9,517 bases of DNA, from NCBI GenBank assembly GCA_964650695.1, contig CAZYVA010000071.1:1-9517 (forward strand), written 5' to 3'. Below are positions 1-5,326 of the stretch, in pieces. Origin of the DNA: CAZYVA01 sp964650695 (GTDB lineage: Bacteria; Bacillota; Clostridia; Lachnospirales; Lachnospiraceae). The position numbers were made by a program, and so were the translations under genes. Within the stretch, counting starts at the first letter, position 1. Each line of letters starts with the position of its first letter. The notes below the pieces were generated by a model. The model was given only the letters and a program-made list of their open reading frames with translations, had not been told where the DNA came from and searched no databases.

Positions 1-2
1 TT

Positions 3-62
3 CAAGGAGGTATTGTTTTTACAGGAATATTGAAGCGGGCATTGGAAACTGTGAAGGTATGA
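3..62 (+). CDS. Possible 3' end of an upstream gene (partial)
   Basis: The frame beginning at base 3 stays open to a TGA at 60-62 and reads as about 19 residues ending LKRALETVKV, a helical tail of the kind often seen at protein C-termini. The other two plus-strand frames also end nearby (around 33 and 80), so frame choice is a guess. No family can be named from so short a piece. It would lie 37 nt ahead of the remnant at 100. Confidence 0.2.
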   Translation, partial: QGGIVFTGILKRALETVKV

Positions 63-99
63 AACAGTTAGAAAACTGAGACAAGGAGTATCTGACGGT

Positions 100-249
100 A
101 TGAAAGAATTAGGATTCGGCTGCGCAAGACTGCCACTCATGGATGAAGGATACCTTCCCCTATACGCAGGGCGTCAGTTCGACGATCATCCGGGCAAAGC
201 TTGGGGCGGAGAAAATCCTGAATCCGCCTGGGGCTTCCGGGAGTTGTAA
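100..249 (+). pseudogene. Aldo/keto reductase-like 5' remnant (49 codons)
   Basis: An ATG at 100 has a good ribosome binding site (AAGGAG at 83-88). The product starts MKELGFGCARLPLMDEG, which matches from memory the typical first residues of clostridial aldo/keto reductases (LGFGxxRLPL), a family of about 320-380 aa. After about residue 16 the resemblance stops: the frame continues through an unrecognised stretch rich in Gly, Trp and Asp and ends at TAA 247-249. The catalytic Asp-Tyr-Lys-His tetrad region of the family is absent. The best reading is a decayed gene, with its start signals intact and its body deleted or replaced. A genuine small protein cannot be excluded, because the frame is open and well initiated. 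The origin of the second half is unknown. Confidence 0.45.
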
Positions 250-257
250 AATAGGAG

Positions 258-286
258 TGGACTTTGCGCCGCAAATGCTGCATAAT
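258..286 (+). promoter_or_regulatory. Candidate promoter with internal palindrome before udp
   Basis: TGGACT (258-263) and CATAAT (281-286) are separated by exactly 17 bp and resemble sigma-A -35 and -10 boxes. Each matches consensus in part (4 of 6 and 5 of 6). The spacer begins with the perfect palindrome TTTGCG-C-CGCAAA (263-275), and the half-site CGCAAA recurs at 298-303, just after the expected start site. This layout fits a repressor operator over the promoter of the nucleoside genes, but the regulator is not in the window. Confidence 0.4.
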
Positions 287-340
287 AGAAGTAGTAACGC
301 AAAGCGCTGGTTTCCAATAGGGGAGGGGAGGACGAGAGGC

Positions 341-1114
341 ATGGTCGATTACACGCAGGGTTCAGGCAGGCAGTACCATATTCAGGCAAAGGAAGGGGAA
401 GTGGGGAAATATGTGATTTTACCTGGGGATCCGAAGCGATGCGAAAAGATCGCCGCTTTCCTGGAGGATGCGAGGCTGGTGGCGGACAGCCGGGAATTTG
501 TGACCTACACCGGTTACCTGGACGGGGAGATGGTCAGCGTGACGTCAACGGGCATCGGAGGGCCTTCCGCTTCGATTGCCATGGAAGAGCTTCATCGGTG
601 CGGCGCGGATACGTTCATCCGGGTAGGCACCTGCGGAGGGATACAGTTGGACGTGCGGGGCGGGGATCTGGTGATCGCGACCGGTGCGGTCCGGATGGAA
701 GGGACGAGCAAGGAGTATGCCCCGATAGAGTTCCCGGCGGTCGCGGATCACCAGGTTGTCCATGCGCTGGCATGTGCGGCGGACAGGCTGGGGGTTCCGA
801 GGCATATCGGTGTAGTGCAGTCCAAGGATTCGTTTTACGGGGAGCATGAGCCTGAGAAGAAACCCATAGGGTATGAGCTGCTGCAGAAGTGGAATGCATG
901 GATCCAGTGTGGGGTACTGGCATCGGAGATGGAGTCGGCGGCGTTGTTTGTGGTCGGAAGCTGCCTGCGGGCCCGCGTCGGGACAGTGCTTTTGGCGCTT
1001 GCAAACCAGGAGCGTGAGGCGGCCGGGCTGGACAATGCGCAGGCGCATGACACAGAAAGCGCGATCCGTACAGCAGTGGAGGCGATCCGTTTCCTGATCA
1101 GGCAGGATGCATAA
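341..1114 (+). CDS. udp: Uridine phosphorylase (nucleoside phosphorylase-I family)
   Basis: Predicted to split uridine and phosphate into uracil and ribose-1-phosphate in the cytosol, for pyrimidine salvage. The frame is open back to 143, but the start is placed at ATG 341 because GGGGAGG (325-331) lies 9 nt upstream and the 257-residue product then matches the usual length of about 250-260 aa. Family signatures are in order: the phosphate loop LPGDPKR (residues 28-33), REF with Arg51, STGIGGPS (69-76), RVGTCGG with Arg94 (94-100), SKDSFYG (161-167), and the ribose-binding SEMES (195-199). One oddity: the base-recognition loop after SKDSFYG reads GEHEPEKKP, where clostridial and streptococcal relatives, from memory, read GQHxPERMP. 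The glutamine expected to hold uracil is thus Glu168. The purine phosphorylase follows 73 nt downstream with no terminator between, so the two are probably co-transcribed. Assignment to the UP/PNP superfamily is firm, and uridine as the preferred substrate is likely but weakened by the substitution. Confidence 0.9.
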   Translation: MVDYTQGSGRQYHIQAKEGEVGKYVILPGDPKRCEKIAAFLEDARLVADSREFVTYTGYLDGEMVSVTSTGIGGPSASIAMEELHRCGADTFIRVGTCGGIQLDVRGGDLVIATGAVRMEGTSKEYAPIEFPAVADHQVVHALACAADRLGVPRHIGVVQSKDSFYGEHEPEKKPIGYELLQKWNAWIQCGVLASEMESAALFVVGSCLRARVGTVLLALANQEREAAGLDNAQAHDTESAIRTAVEAIRFLIRQDA

Positions 1115-1187
1115 GCCCTTTCGTGGCGGTCCTTAAGGGCAGGGTGACAAAAAAGCGCTAACAAGGGTTTCAGACAGGAGGGAGAAC

Positions 1188-2009
1188 ATGAACCAGGTTT
1201 ATGAAAAACTGCTTCAATGCAAGGAGAAGGTGAGGTCGGTCACGGATTTCCGGCCGGAAGCAGCGATTGTGCTGGGTTCCGGCCTTGGGGAGTATGCCGG
1301 GCGGATCCGGACGGCTGCGCAGATCCCTTATTCCGAGATTGACGGATTTCCGGTTTCCACGGTGCAGGGGCATGACGGGAAGTACATCTTCGGCTATGTC
1401 GGTGAAACGCCGGTCGTCCTGATGAAAGGAAGGGTCCATTATTATGAAGGGTACGCGATGGAGGATGTAGTGATGCCTGTCCGGTTGATGGGGCTTTTAG
1501 GCGCCAAAACGCTGCTTCTAACGAATGCGGCGGGAGGGGTGGATACTTCCTTTTCACCGGGGGATCTGATGCTGGTCACGGATCATATTTCTTCTTTTGT
1601 AAGAAGTCCGCTGATTGGGGCAAATATAGACGAGCTTGGGGTCCGGTTTCCGGATATGAGCCATGTATATGATCCCGGGCTCTGCGATAAGATCCGGGAA
1701 ACCGCGAAAAAACAGGGTGTGGATCTAAAGGAGGGCGTCTACATCCAGTTCAGCGGGCCGAACTACGAGACGCCTGCAGAGATCCGTATGGCGAGGGCGC
1801 TTGGCGCGTCGGCCGTAGGGATGAGTACCGTCTGCGAAGCTATGGCGGCCAGGCATATGGGGATGAGGGTCGGCGCGGTTTCCTGCATCACGAATATGGC
1901 AGCGGGGATTTTAGGCCAGCCGTTAAGCCATGCGGAAGTGCAAAAGGTGGCGGATCAGGTAAAAGAGAAATTTGAAAAGCTGATGACAGGGATCATCCAG
2001 TCTTTATAA
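1188..2009 (+). CDS. punA: Purine nucleoside phosphorylase, trimeric (PNP/MTAP) type
   Basis: Predicted to cleave inosine, guanosine and their deoxy forms with phosphate to free base and (deoxy)ribose-1-phosphate. The 273-residue length is standard for the trimeric class and longer than hexameric DeoD (about 235-240 aa). Motifs seen: the phosphate-binding VLGSGLG (residues 28-34), GHDGKY (61-66), GRVHYYEG (81-88), LTNAAGG (111-117), GPNYETPAE (190-198) with Glu194, VGMST (210-214) with Met212, and CITNMAAG (233-240). In the last, Asn236 stands where this class selects 6-oxopurines. The ATG at 1188 is preceded by AGGAGGGAG (1177-1185). The gene lies between udp and a lipoprotein gene that begins 15 nt after its stop, so it is the middle of a probable three-gene unit. 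The symbol follows firmicute usage for this class (punA/pnp); the function is more certain than the symbol. Confidence 0.92.
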   Translation: MNQVYEKLLQCKEKVRSVTDFRPEAAIVLGSGLGEYAGRIRTAAQIPYSEIDGFPVSTVQGHDGKYIFGYVGETPVVLMKGRVHYYEGYAMEDVVMPVRLMGLLGAKTLLLTNAAGGVDTSFSPGDLMLVTDHISSFVRSPLIGANIDELGVRFPDMSHVYDPGLCDKIRETAKKQGVDLKEGVYIQFSGPNYETPAEIRMARALGASAVGMSTVCEAMAARHMGMRVGAVSCITNMAAGILGQPLSHAEVQKVADQVKEKFEKLMTGIIQSL

Positions 2010-2024
2010 GGGAGATGGGACGCC

Positions 2025-2633
2025 ATGGGGAGAAAGATACGGCGCCGGTTGCTTGTTATCCTTTTACTGGCGGCTTTTCTGCCTGCGTGCGGCGTGAAAA
2101 AAGAATATGGCGCGGATGCCGCCGGGGAGGAGCCTGCACAGGGGACTGCCAAGACAGAGGAAGCGCCGGAGGCTCTCAATGAATACGGGCTAACCGACAA
2201 ACAGCAGGAAGCGTTTGTAAGGATTTATAAGAAATACCAGAAGAAATTCATGCAGGATTTTATGGAAAAATCTAAAGTGGAAGACCCGCAGGAATTATTC
2301 CGGGAGAACCTGCCTACGGACGAACGGTGGGCCGGCCTCATGGTGGATCTGGCAGAAGATGGTGTTTATGACCTGGAGGGCATCCAGGCGTCTGTGGCGC
2401 AAGTGGAGCATTACAATAAGGGATATGTTTTTGAGCATGCGGCCATCGAATGGATGGAGGAGGAAAACATCAGCACGGAAACGTGGAAATATCTGATGGA
2501 TGAACATATCCTGGGGGATATGGACTTTATTGAAAATGTTGTGAAGCCGGCATACCTGGAAGTCTACCAGGAACTGGAGGGAAGTTATGAGACAAGGCAT
2601 CCAACTAAGCCTTCTCAGCCCCTGCGGGTCTGA
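2025..2633 (+). CDS. Small lipoprotein of unknown function, 3' end made of repeat DNA
   Basis: The 202-residue product starts with a clear lipoprotein signal: basic residues (RKIRRR), a hydrophobic stretch (9-18), and the lipobox L-P-A-C (19-22), so Cys22 should be lipidated and the protein anchored outside the membrane. A low-complexity acidic linker (about 26-50) precedes a mostly helical, charged body. I do not recognise the family. ATG 2025 has AAGGGAG (2008-2014) overlapping the PNP stop, suggesting co-transcription and perhaps coupling with PNP. That makes a role near nucleoside uptake imaginable, but no binding fold is visible. From codon 192 (CAT at 2598) to the TGA (2631-2633) the reading frame lies in the hairpin repeat. 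The last 11 residues (HPTKPSQPLRV) are therefore repeat-derived, and the original C-terminus may have been lost or replaced. Confidence 0.72.
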   Translation: MGRKIRRRLLVILLLAAFLPACGVKKEYGADAAGEEPAQGTAKTEEAPEALNEYGLTDKQQEAFVRIYKKYQKKFMQDFMEKSKVEDPQELFRENLPTDERWAGLMVDLAEDGVYDLEGIQASVAQVEHYNKGYVFEHAAIEWMEEENISTETWKYLMDEHILGDMDFIENVVKPAYLEVYQELEGSYETRHPTKPSQPLRV

Positions 2634-2694
2634 CAAGGCAAGTTTCATTGCAGTCGGAGACTCAGCAACACTAAGCTCGGAAGGACCTCGCTAA
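2587..2694 (+). CDS. Possible 35-codon small ORF running through the repeat
   Basis: ATG 2587 overlaps the end of the lipoprotein gene in another frame and has GGAGGG (2576-2581) 5 nt upstream. The frame crosses the 55-bp element and the left arm and loop of the second hairpin, ending at TAA 2692-2694. It begins MRQGIQLSLLSPCG and ends TLSSEGPR. Both the binding site and the start lie in lipoprotein sequence, so this may be chance. No family is recognised. It is listed because the initiation signals are better than usual for a random overlap. Confidence 0.2.
   Translation: MRQGIQLSLLSPCGSDKASFIAVGDSATLSSEGPR
2599..2653 (+). repeat. 55-bp hairpin element, copy A
   Basis: First copy of an element beginning at AT-C/T-CAACTAAG and ending TTTCATTGCAG. 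It differs from copies B and C at one base (C at 2601 instead of T). The four bases GCAT precede the CAAC part here and in copy B. It folds on itself: GCCTTCTCAG pairs with CTGACAAGGC with one mismatch around an 11-base loop that contains CCC/GGG, and outer AACT pairs with AGTT. It begins inside the lipoprotein reading frame. Confidence 0.9.
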
Positions 2695-2708
2695 GTGTTG
2701 CTGAGTGC
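2654..2708 (+). repeat. Second hairpin element between 55-bp copies
   Basis: This 55-bp stretch between copies A and B is itself a near-perfect inverted repeat. ACTCAGCAACACTAAGC (2660-2676) pairs with GCTAAGTGTTGCTGAGT (2690-2706) at 16 of 17 positions, around a 13-base loop (2677-2689). With copy A it makes a 110-bp unit. No run of T follows the stem, so it does not look like an intrinsic terminator. Confidence 0.88.
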
Positions 2709-2763
2709 ATTCAACTAAGCCTTCTCAGCCCCTGCGGGTCTGACAAGGCAAGTTTCATTGCAG
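2709..2763 (+). repeat. 55-bp hairpin element, copy B
   Basis: Identical to copy C over all 55 bases and to copy A except for one base, with the copy A to copy B period being 110 bp. The core stem is 2719-2728 with 2740-2749 and the loop is 2729-2739. The assembly gap starts on the very next base. Confidence 0.9.
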
Positions 2764-2863
2764 NNNNNNNNNNNNNNNNNNNNNNNNNNNNNNNNNNNNN
2801 NNNNNNNNNNNNNNNNNNNNNNNNNNNNNNNNNNNNNNNNNNNNNNNNNNNNNNNNNNNNNNN
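2764..2863. other. Assembly gap of 100 N inside the repeat array
   Basis: Exactly 100 N, flanked on both sides by the same 55-bp sequence, with the gap edges falling on the element boundaries. This is what an assembler leaves when it cannot resolve the number of copies in a tandem array. The true content may be zero, one or many further 110-bp units. Confidence 0.95.
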
Positions 2864-2918
2864 ATTCAACTAAGCCTTCTCAGCCCCTGCGGGTCTGACA
2901 AGGCAAGTTTCATTGCAG
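2864..2918 (+). repeat. 55-bp hairpin element, copy C, fused to the next gene's RBS
   Basis: Identical to copy B. Its final AG (2917-2918) is the first part of the ribosome binding site AGGAGGAG (2917-2924) of the LUD-domain gene. Because the identical 55 bp flank the gap, this copy could be the same physical copy as B, duplicated by contig-end overlap. Confidence 0.88.
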
Positions 2919-2930
2919 GAGGAGAATAAA

Positions 2931-3572
2931 ATGACAGAGATGGAAAAAAAGAGGAACCGTCTTCTTGCGCCGCAGTTGGTGAAGGCTTTGCGTGCGAGGA
3001 ATATGGAAGCGGTATTTGCGGAAACGAAAGAAGAAGCGCTTAAAAAGGCGTTGGAAATCATCCCGGACAAATCGACCGTCGGCTGCGGCGGGGTTTTGTC
3101 GGCACAGGAAATCGGCCTGATCGACGCGCTGCGGGAGGGGGATTACCATTTTCTGGACCGTGACGCAGCGGCCACGCCGGAAGAAATGGCTGCCATTCAC
3201 AACGACACATTCTGTAACTGTGATTATTTCCTGACAAGTGCGAATGGCATGAGTGAAAACGGCCTGATCGTCAATGTTGACGGGAATGCGAACCGGGTCG
3301 CCGCTATCTGCTGCGGGCCAAAGCATGTACTGATCATTGTCGGGATGAACAAGGTAGTGCATTCGGAAGAGGACGCGTACCGCCGCGCAAAATATCTTGC
3401 CGCGCCCATCAATGCCCAGCGGTTCGGGTTGGATACGCCTTGCGCGAAACTGGGGAAATGCGCGGAATGCTTGCATGAACAGTGCATTTGCTGTCAGATC
3501 TTAATTACCCGTTACAGCAAGCACAAGGATCGGATCAAAGTCCTGCTTGTCAATGAAGATTTGGGGTTTTAA
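2931..3572 (+). CDS. LUD-domain protein (DUF162, lactate utilization LutC-like)
   Basis: The 213-residue product matches the stand-alone LUD domain found widely in clostridia: VGCGGxxSAQEIGL (50-63), GDYHFLDRD (70-78), DYFLTSANGMSENGLIVNVDGNANRVAA (98-125), GPKHVLIIVGMNK (129-141), AAPINAQR (157-164), and a closing LVNEDLGF. LUD domains occur in LutB/LutC, which support L-lactate oxidation, but single-domain versions like this have no settled biochemical role. No lutA or lutB lies next to it. A cysteine-rich segment near the C-terminus (Cys171, 177, 180, 185, 187, 188; TPCxxxGxCxxC type) could bind metal or an iron-sulfur cluster, which is inference. The frame is open with a TTG at 2913 inside the repeat, but ATG 2931, 6-8 nt after AGGAGGAG (2917-2924), is the better start. 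An intrinsic terminator lies 134 nt downstream. Confidence 0.85.
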   Translation: MTEMEKKRNRLLAPQLVKALRARNMEAVFAETKEEALKKALEIIPDKSTVGCGGVLSAQEIGLIDALREGDYHFLDRDAAATPEEMAAIHNDTFCNCDYFLTSANGMSENGLIVNVDGNANRVAAICCGPKHVLIIVGMNKVVHSEEDAYRRAKYLAAPINAQRFGLDTPCAKLGKCAECLHEQCICCQILITRYSKHKDRIKVLLVNEDLGF

Positions 3573-3705
3573 GCCTGCGTTTGTCCTGGGCAGCCTGGGC
3601 AGCCCTGTTGCGGGTTTGGCGGCTTCCACCCCATCATGGCCCATGTAAGGGGAAATGCCGCACGCGACTTGATCAGAAATATCGAAAATGCAAATAGAGG
3701 CTGAG

Positions 3706-3735
3706 AATGAGTGTCCGTGATGGCACTCATTTTTT
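3706..3735 (+). terminator. Intrinsic terminator after the LUD gene
   Basis: AATGAGTGTC (3706-3715) pairs fully with GGCACTCATT (3722-3731), one pair being a T-G wobble, around a 6-base loop. The hairpin leads into six T residues (3730-3735). It ends the LUD transcript. Confidence 0.88.
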
Positions 3736-3867
3736 GCCTGAACGGTACGCTATGTGAATTTCGCGGCTGTGGTATTTCTTGCCCAGGACACGGTATCATC
3801 ATTCCGCTTAGCGGATGACTGCCACGGATGTATATGGAGGATTAAAGTAGCCAAAAAGAATCGCTTG

Positions 3868-3876
3868 TGTTATACT
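3868..3876 (+). promoter_or_regulatory. Candidate extended -10 promoter for the coiled-coil gene
   Basis: TGT-TATACT is an extended -10 element (TGn at 3868-3870, TATACT at 3871-3876) in an A-rich region. No convincing -35 lies 16-18 bp upstream, which an extended -10 can tolerate. Transcription would begin near 3883, giving a leader of about 170 nt before the start at 4053. Confidence 0.45.
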
Positions 3877-4052
3877 TACGCTATGGGGAGATGGACATTA
3901 AAAACCAGACATAAGGATGATCACAGTATCCGATTTCATATGTATCAAAAAGACCCGTCCAGGGAATACTTAGGGATAGTAAAGCAATGAAATGTCTGAA
4001 TGCCAGGGATATGCCAAAAGCCAGGGAAAGGGCAGAAGGAAAGGATCCGGAT

Positions 4053-5153
4053 ATGCAGGTTTTGTTCCAATTAAAAAAGAAGCGCAGGATAGCCGCCGCG
4101 CTCTGTAGCTTTGTGATGTTTACGGCTCTTCCGGCGGAAGTTTTTTCGGAAGACGCCGGGGCGGAAAGCGCGGCCGGGCAGGCGGATGCGAAGGAGGAAG
4201 CAGTGGAAATCTCCGACGCGGATGCGGCCAAGATCGAAGATATGGAAGAAGAGTCCTCAGAATTACAGGATGATCTGGCCGAGATCAACCAGGAGCTTCT
4301 GGATTTGGGCGGCCAGATTGCGGATGTGGAGGAACAGATCGATACGTCCAGTGGACAGATTGCGATGCTAAAGGAGCAGCTTTCCATCGCGAAAAATATG
4401 GAAAAAGAACAGTATGCAGATATGAAGCTGCGGATTCAATATATGTATGAAAACGGGGACGAATCTTTCCTTCAGTTTGTCTGTACGGCGGAGGGGATGG
4501 GCGATTTTTTGAACCGGATCGATTTCGTGCAGAATGTCTGCGAGTACGACCGCGCAAAACTGGAGGATCTGCGTACCCTCCAACAGACGATCGCTGAACA
4601 GGACGAGGCGCTTGCCAGCGAGCAGGAAGCGCAGAAAGAGTTGGAAGAGCAGCTTACCGCCCAGCAGGAGGAGTTAAACCAGAAAGCAAAAGAGACATCT
4701 ACGGATTTGGAAGCGATGGCCGCAAGGATCGAGCAGATGAAAGAAGAGGCAGAAAAAAAAGCCGCCGAGGAAGCGCAGCGGGCGGCCAGGGAAGCGGAGG
4801 AAAAGAAAAAAGCCGAGGAGGCGGCCGCAAGCCAGGAAGCAGCCCAGACTGCGTCTGCGTCCAGCTACAATATGCCAAGCGGCAGCGGCGTCCTGACAAA
4901 ATATAAAGGGGTCAATTATTTTAATGGACATAAGGAAACTTACTATTCCCAGAGGGTGCTGCCAGGCGGCGGATTGCAGATCCCAGGGCGGCATGTGGCG
5001 GAGGACGGCACCATCCGGGATGCGGATGGGTATATCTGCGTCGCCAGCAGCGATTACCCGAAAGGGACGGTTGTAGAGACGTCCCTTGGGCCGGGCAAGG
5101 TGTACGACACCGGATGCGCGAAAGGGACGATCGATCTATATACGGATTGGTAA
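4053..5153 (+). CDS. Secreted PcsB-like coiled-coil protein with C-terminal 3D domain
   Basis: Probable cell-wall protein of 366 residues. The frame is open to ATG 3987, but ATG 4053 is preferred: AAAGGA (4040-4045) lies 7 nt upstream, and the protein then opens with a classic signal peptide (KKKRR, hydrophobic IAAALCSFVMFTALP, likely cleavage near residues 28-33). From about residue 50 to 265 it is heptad-rich coiled coil. The segment around RIQYMYENGDESFLQFV and GMGDFLNRIDFV resembles the PcsB/CwlO-type coiled-coil module that docks to FtsEX and related systems. An Ala/Glu/Lys linker leads to the C-terminal domain (about 285-366). Its ASSDYPKGTVVET, VYDTGCAKG and TIDLYTDW resemble the 3D (three-aspartate) double-psi barrel of wall-lytic proteins, with candidate aspartates in ASSD, at Asp352 and at Asp361. 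The gene has a private promoter candidate upstream and the mntP promoter just after it. A hydrolase or transglycosylase role is inferred from the fold, not proven. Confidence 0.78.
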   Translation: MQVLFQLKKKRRIAAALCSFVMFTALPAEVFSEDAGAESAAGQADAKEEAVEISDADAAKIEDMEEESSELQDDLAEINQELLDLGGQIADVEEQIDTSSGQIAMLKEQLSIAKNMEKEQYADMKLRIQYMYENGDESFLQFVCTAEGMGDFLNRIDFVQNVCEYDRAKLEDLRTLQQTIAEQDEALASEQEAQKELEEQLTAQQEELNQKAKETSTDLEAMAARIEQMKEEAEKKAAEEAQRAAREAEEKKKAEEAAASQEAAQTASASSYNMPSGSGVLTKYKGVNYFNGHKETYYSQRVLPGGGLQIPGRHVAEDGTIRDADGYICVASSDYPKGTVVETSLGPGKVYDTGCAKGTIDLYTDW

Positions 5154-5194
5154 GGAACTTTCCGGGGAAAGTGGGCTGCCAAAGAAAAAAAGTG

Positions 5195-5223
5195 TTGAAA
5201 AAGGGGGAAAAGAATGATAGTAT
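5195..5223 (+). promoter_or_regulatory. Sigma-A-type promoter of the mntP unit
   Basis: TTGAAA (5195-5200) and TAGTAT (5218-5223) are 17 bp apart, with an A-rich tract just upstream (AAAGAAAAAAAGTG). The expected start, near 5230, coincides with the 5' edge of the riboswitch aptamer, which supports both calls. Confidence 0.8.
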
Positions 5224-5227
5224 AGGA

Positions 5228-5322
5228 ATCATTCTGGAGGGAGTAATCGGCATATTTTACGGAAAAGATATGTAGTATTATCGACACAATGGCAGGAGAT
5301 GCCCGGTACTACTGTAAATGAT
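5228..5322 (+). ncRNA. yybP-ykoY manganese riboswitch aptamer
   Basis: The leader folds as expected for this class. P1 is ATCATT (5228-5233) with AATGAT (5317-5322). The conserved L1 strand appears as AGGGAGTAATC (5238-5248), compared with GGGGAGTAGC in the B. subtilis yybP leader as remembered. P2 is CATAT (5251-5255) with ATATG (5268-5272). P3 is GTAGTA (5272-5277) with TACTAC (5307-5312). The L3-like strand ATCGACACAAT (5280-5290) is followed by a small GGCA/TGCC hairpin (5291-5303) and CGG. This class binds Mn2+ between L1 and L3 and usually switches mntP on. The downstream gene is mntP, which makes the call strong although no covariance search was run. Confidence 0.82.
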
Positions 5323-5326
5323 GAGA

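Larger units (their letters stand above)
3573..4052. other. Intergenic region of 480 nt
   Basis: It holds the terminator (3706-3735) and the extended -10 element. The part from 3573 to 3705 is G/C-rich with a tandem CCTGGGCAG (twice, near 3588-3605) and nothing recognisable. A small palindrome CCGCT-T-AGCGG lies near 3806-3816. Between 3883 and 3988 there is a 35-residue frame starting at ATG 3883, on the predicted start site, with no recognisable product. I see no RNA gene here. Confidence 0.6.

Noticed and set aside
143..340. N-terminal extension of uridine phosphorylase to 143
   Set aside because: The extension overlaps the remnant and the promoter-like region, resembles nothing in the family, and a strong ribosome binding site sits directly before ATG 341.
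545..1048. 167-codon minus-strand frame
   Set aside because: It is antisense to udp and shows no domain or ribosome binding site.
1115..1140. GCCCTT/AAGGGC inverted repeat between udp and PNP as terminator
   Set aside because: It has only six pairs around a 14-base loop with no following T run, so read-through is expected.
2599..2918. CRISPR array
   Set aside because: The repeat is 55 bp, longer than normal CRISPR repeats, only one 'spacer' is visible and it is itself a hairpin, and no cas genes are present.
2910..3476. 188-codon open frame on the minus strand
   Set aside because: It lies antisense to the LUD gene, whose family motifs are unmistakable, and its composition is that of a shadow frame.
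3569..3802. 77-codon minus-strand frame between the LUD and coiled-coil genes
   Set aside because: It overlaps the terminator, lacks a ribosome binding site and resembles no known protein; the GCPGCPG tail only mirrors the CCTGGGCAG tandem.
3754..3990. 78-codon plus-strand frame before the coiled-coil gene
   Set aside because: It starts with GTG without a ribosome binding site, spans the promoter candidate, and has no recognisable features.
5157..5172. ACTTTCC-GG-GGAAAGT palindrome as terminator of the coiled-coil gene
   Set aside because: The 2-base loop cannot form without opening the stem, and no T run follows on either strand.
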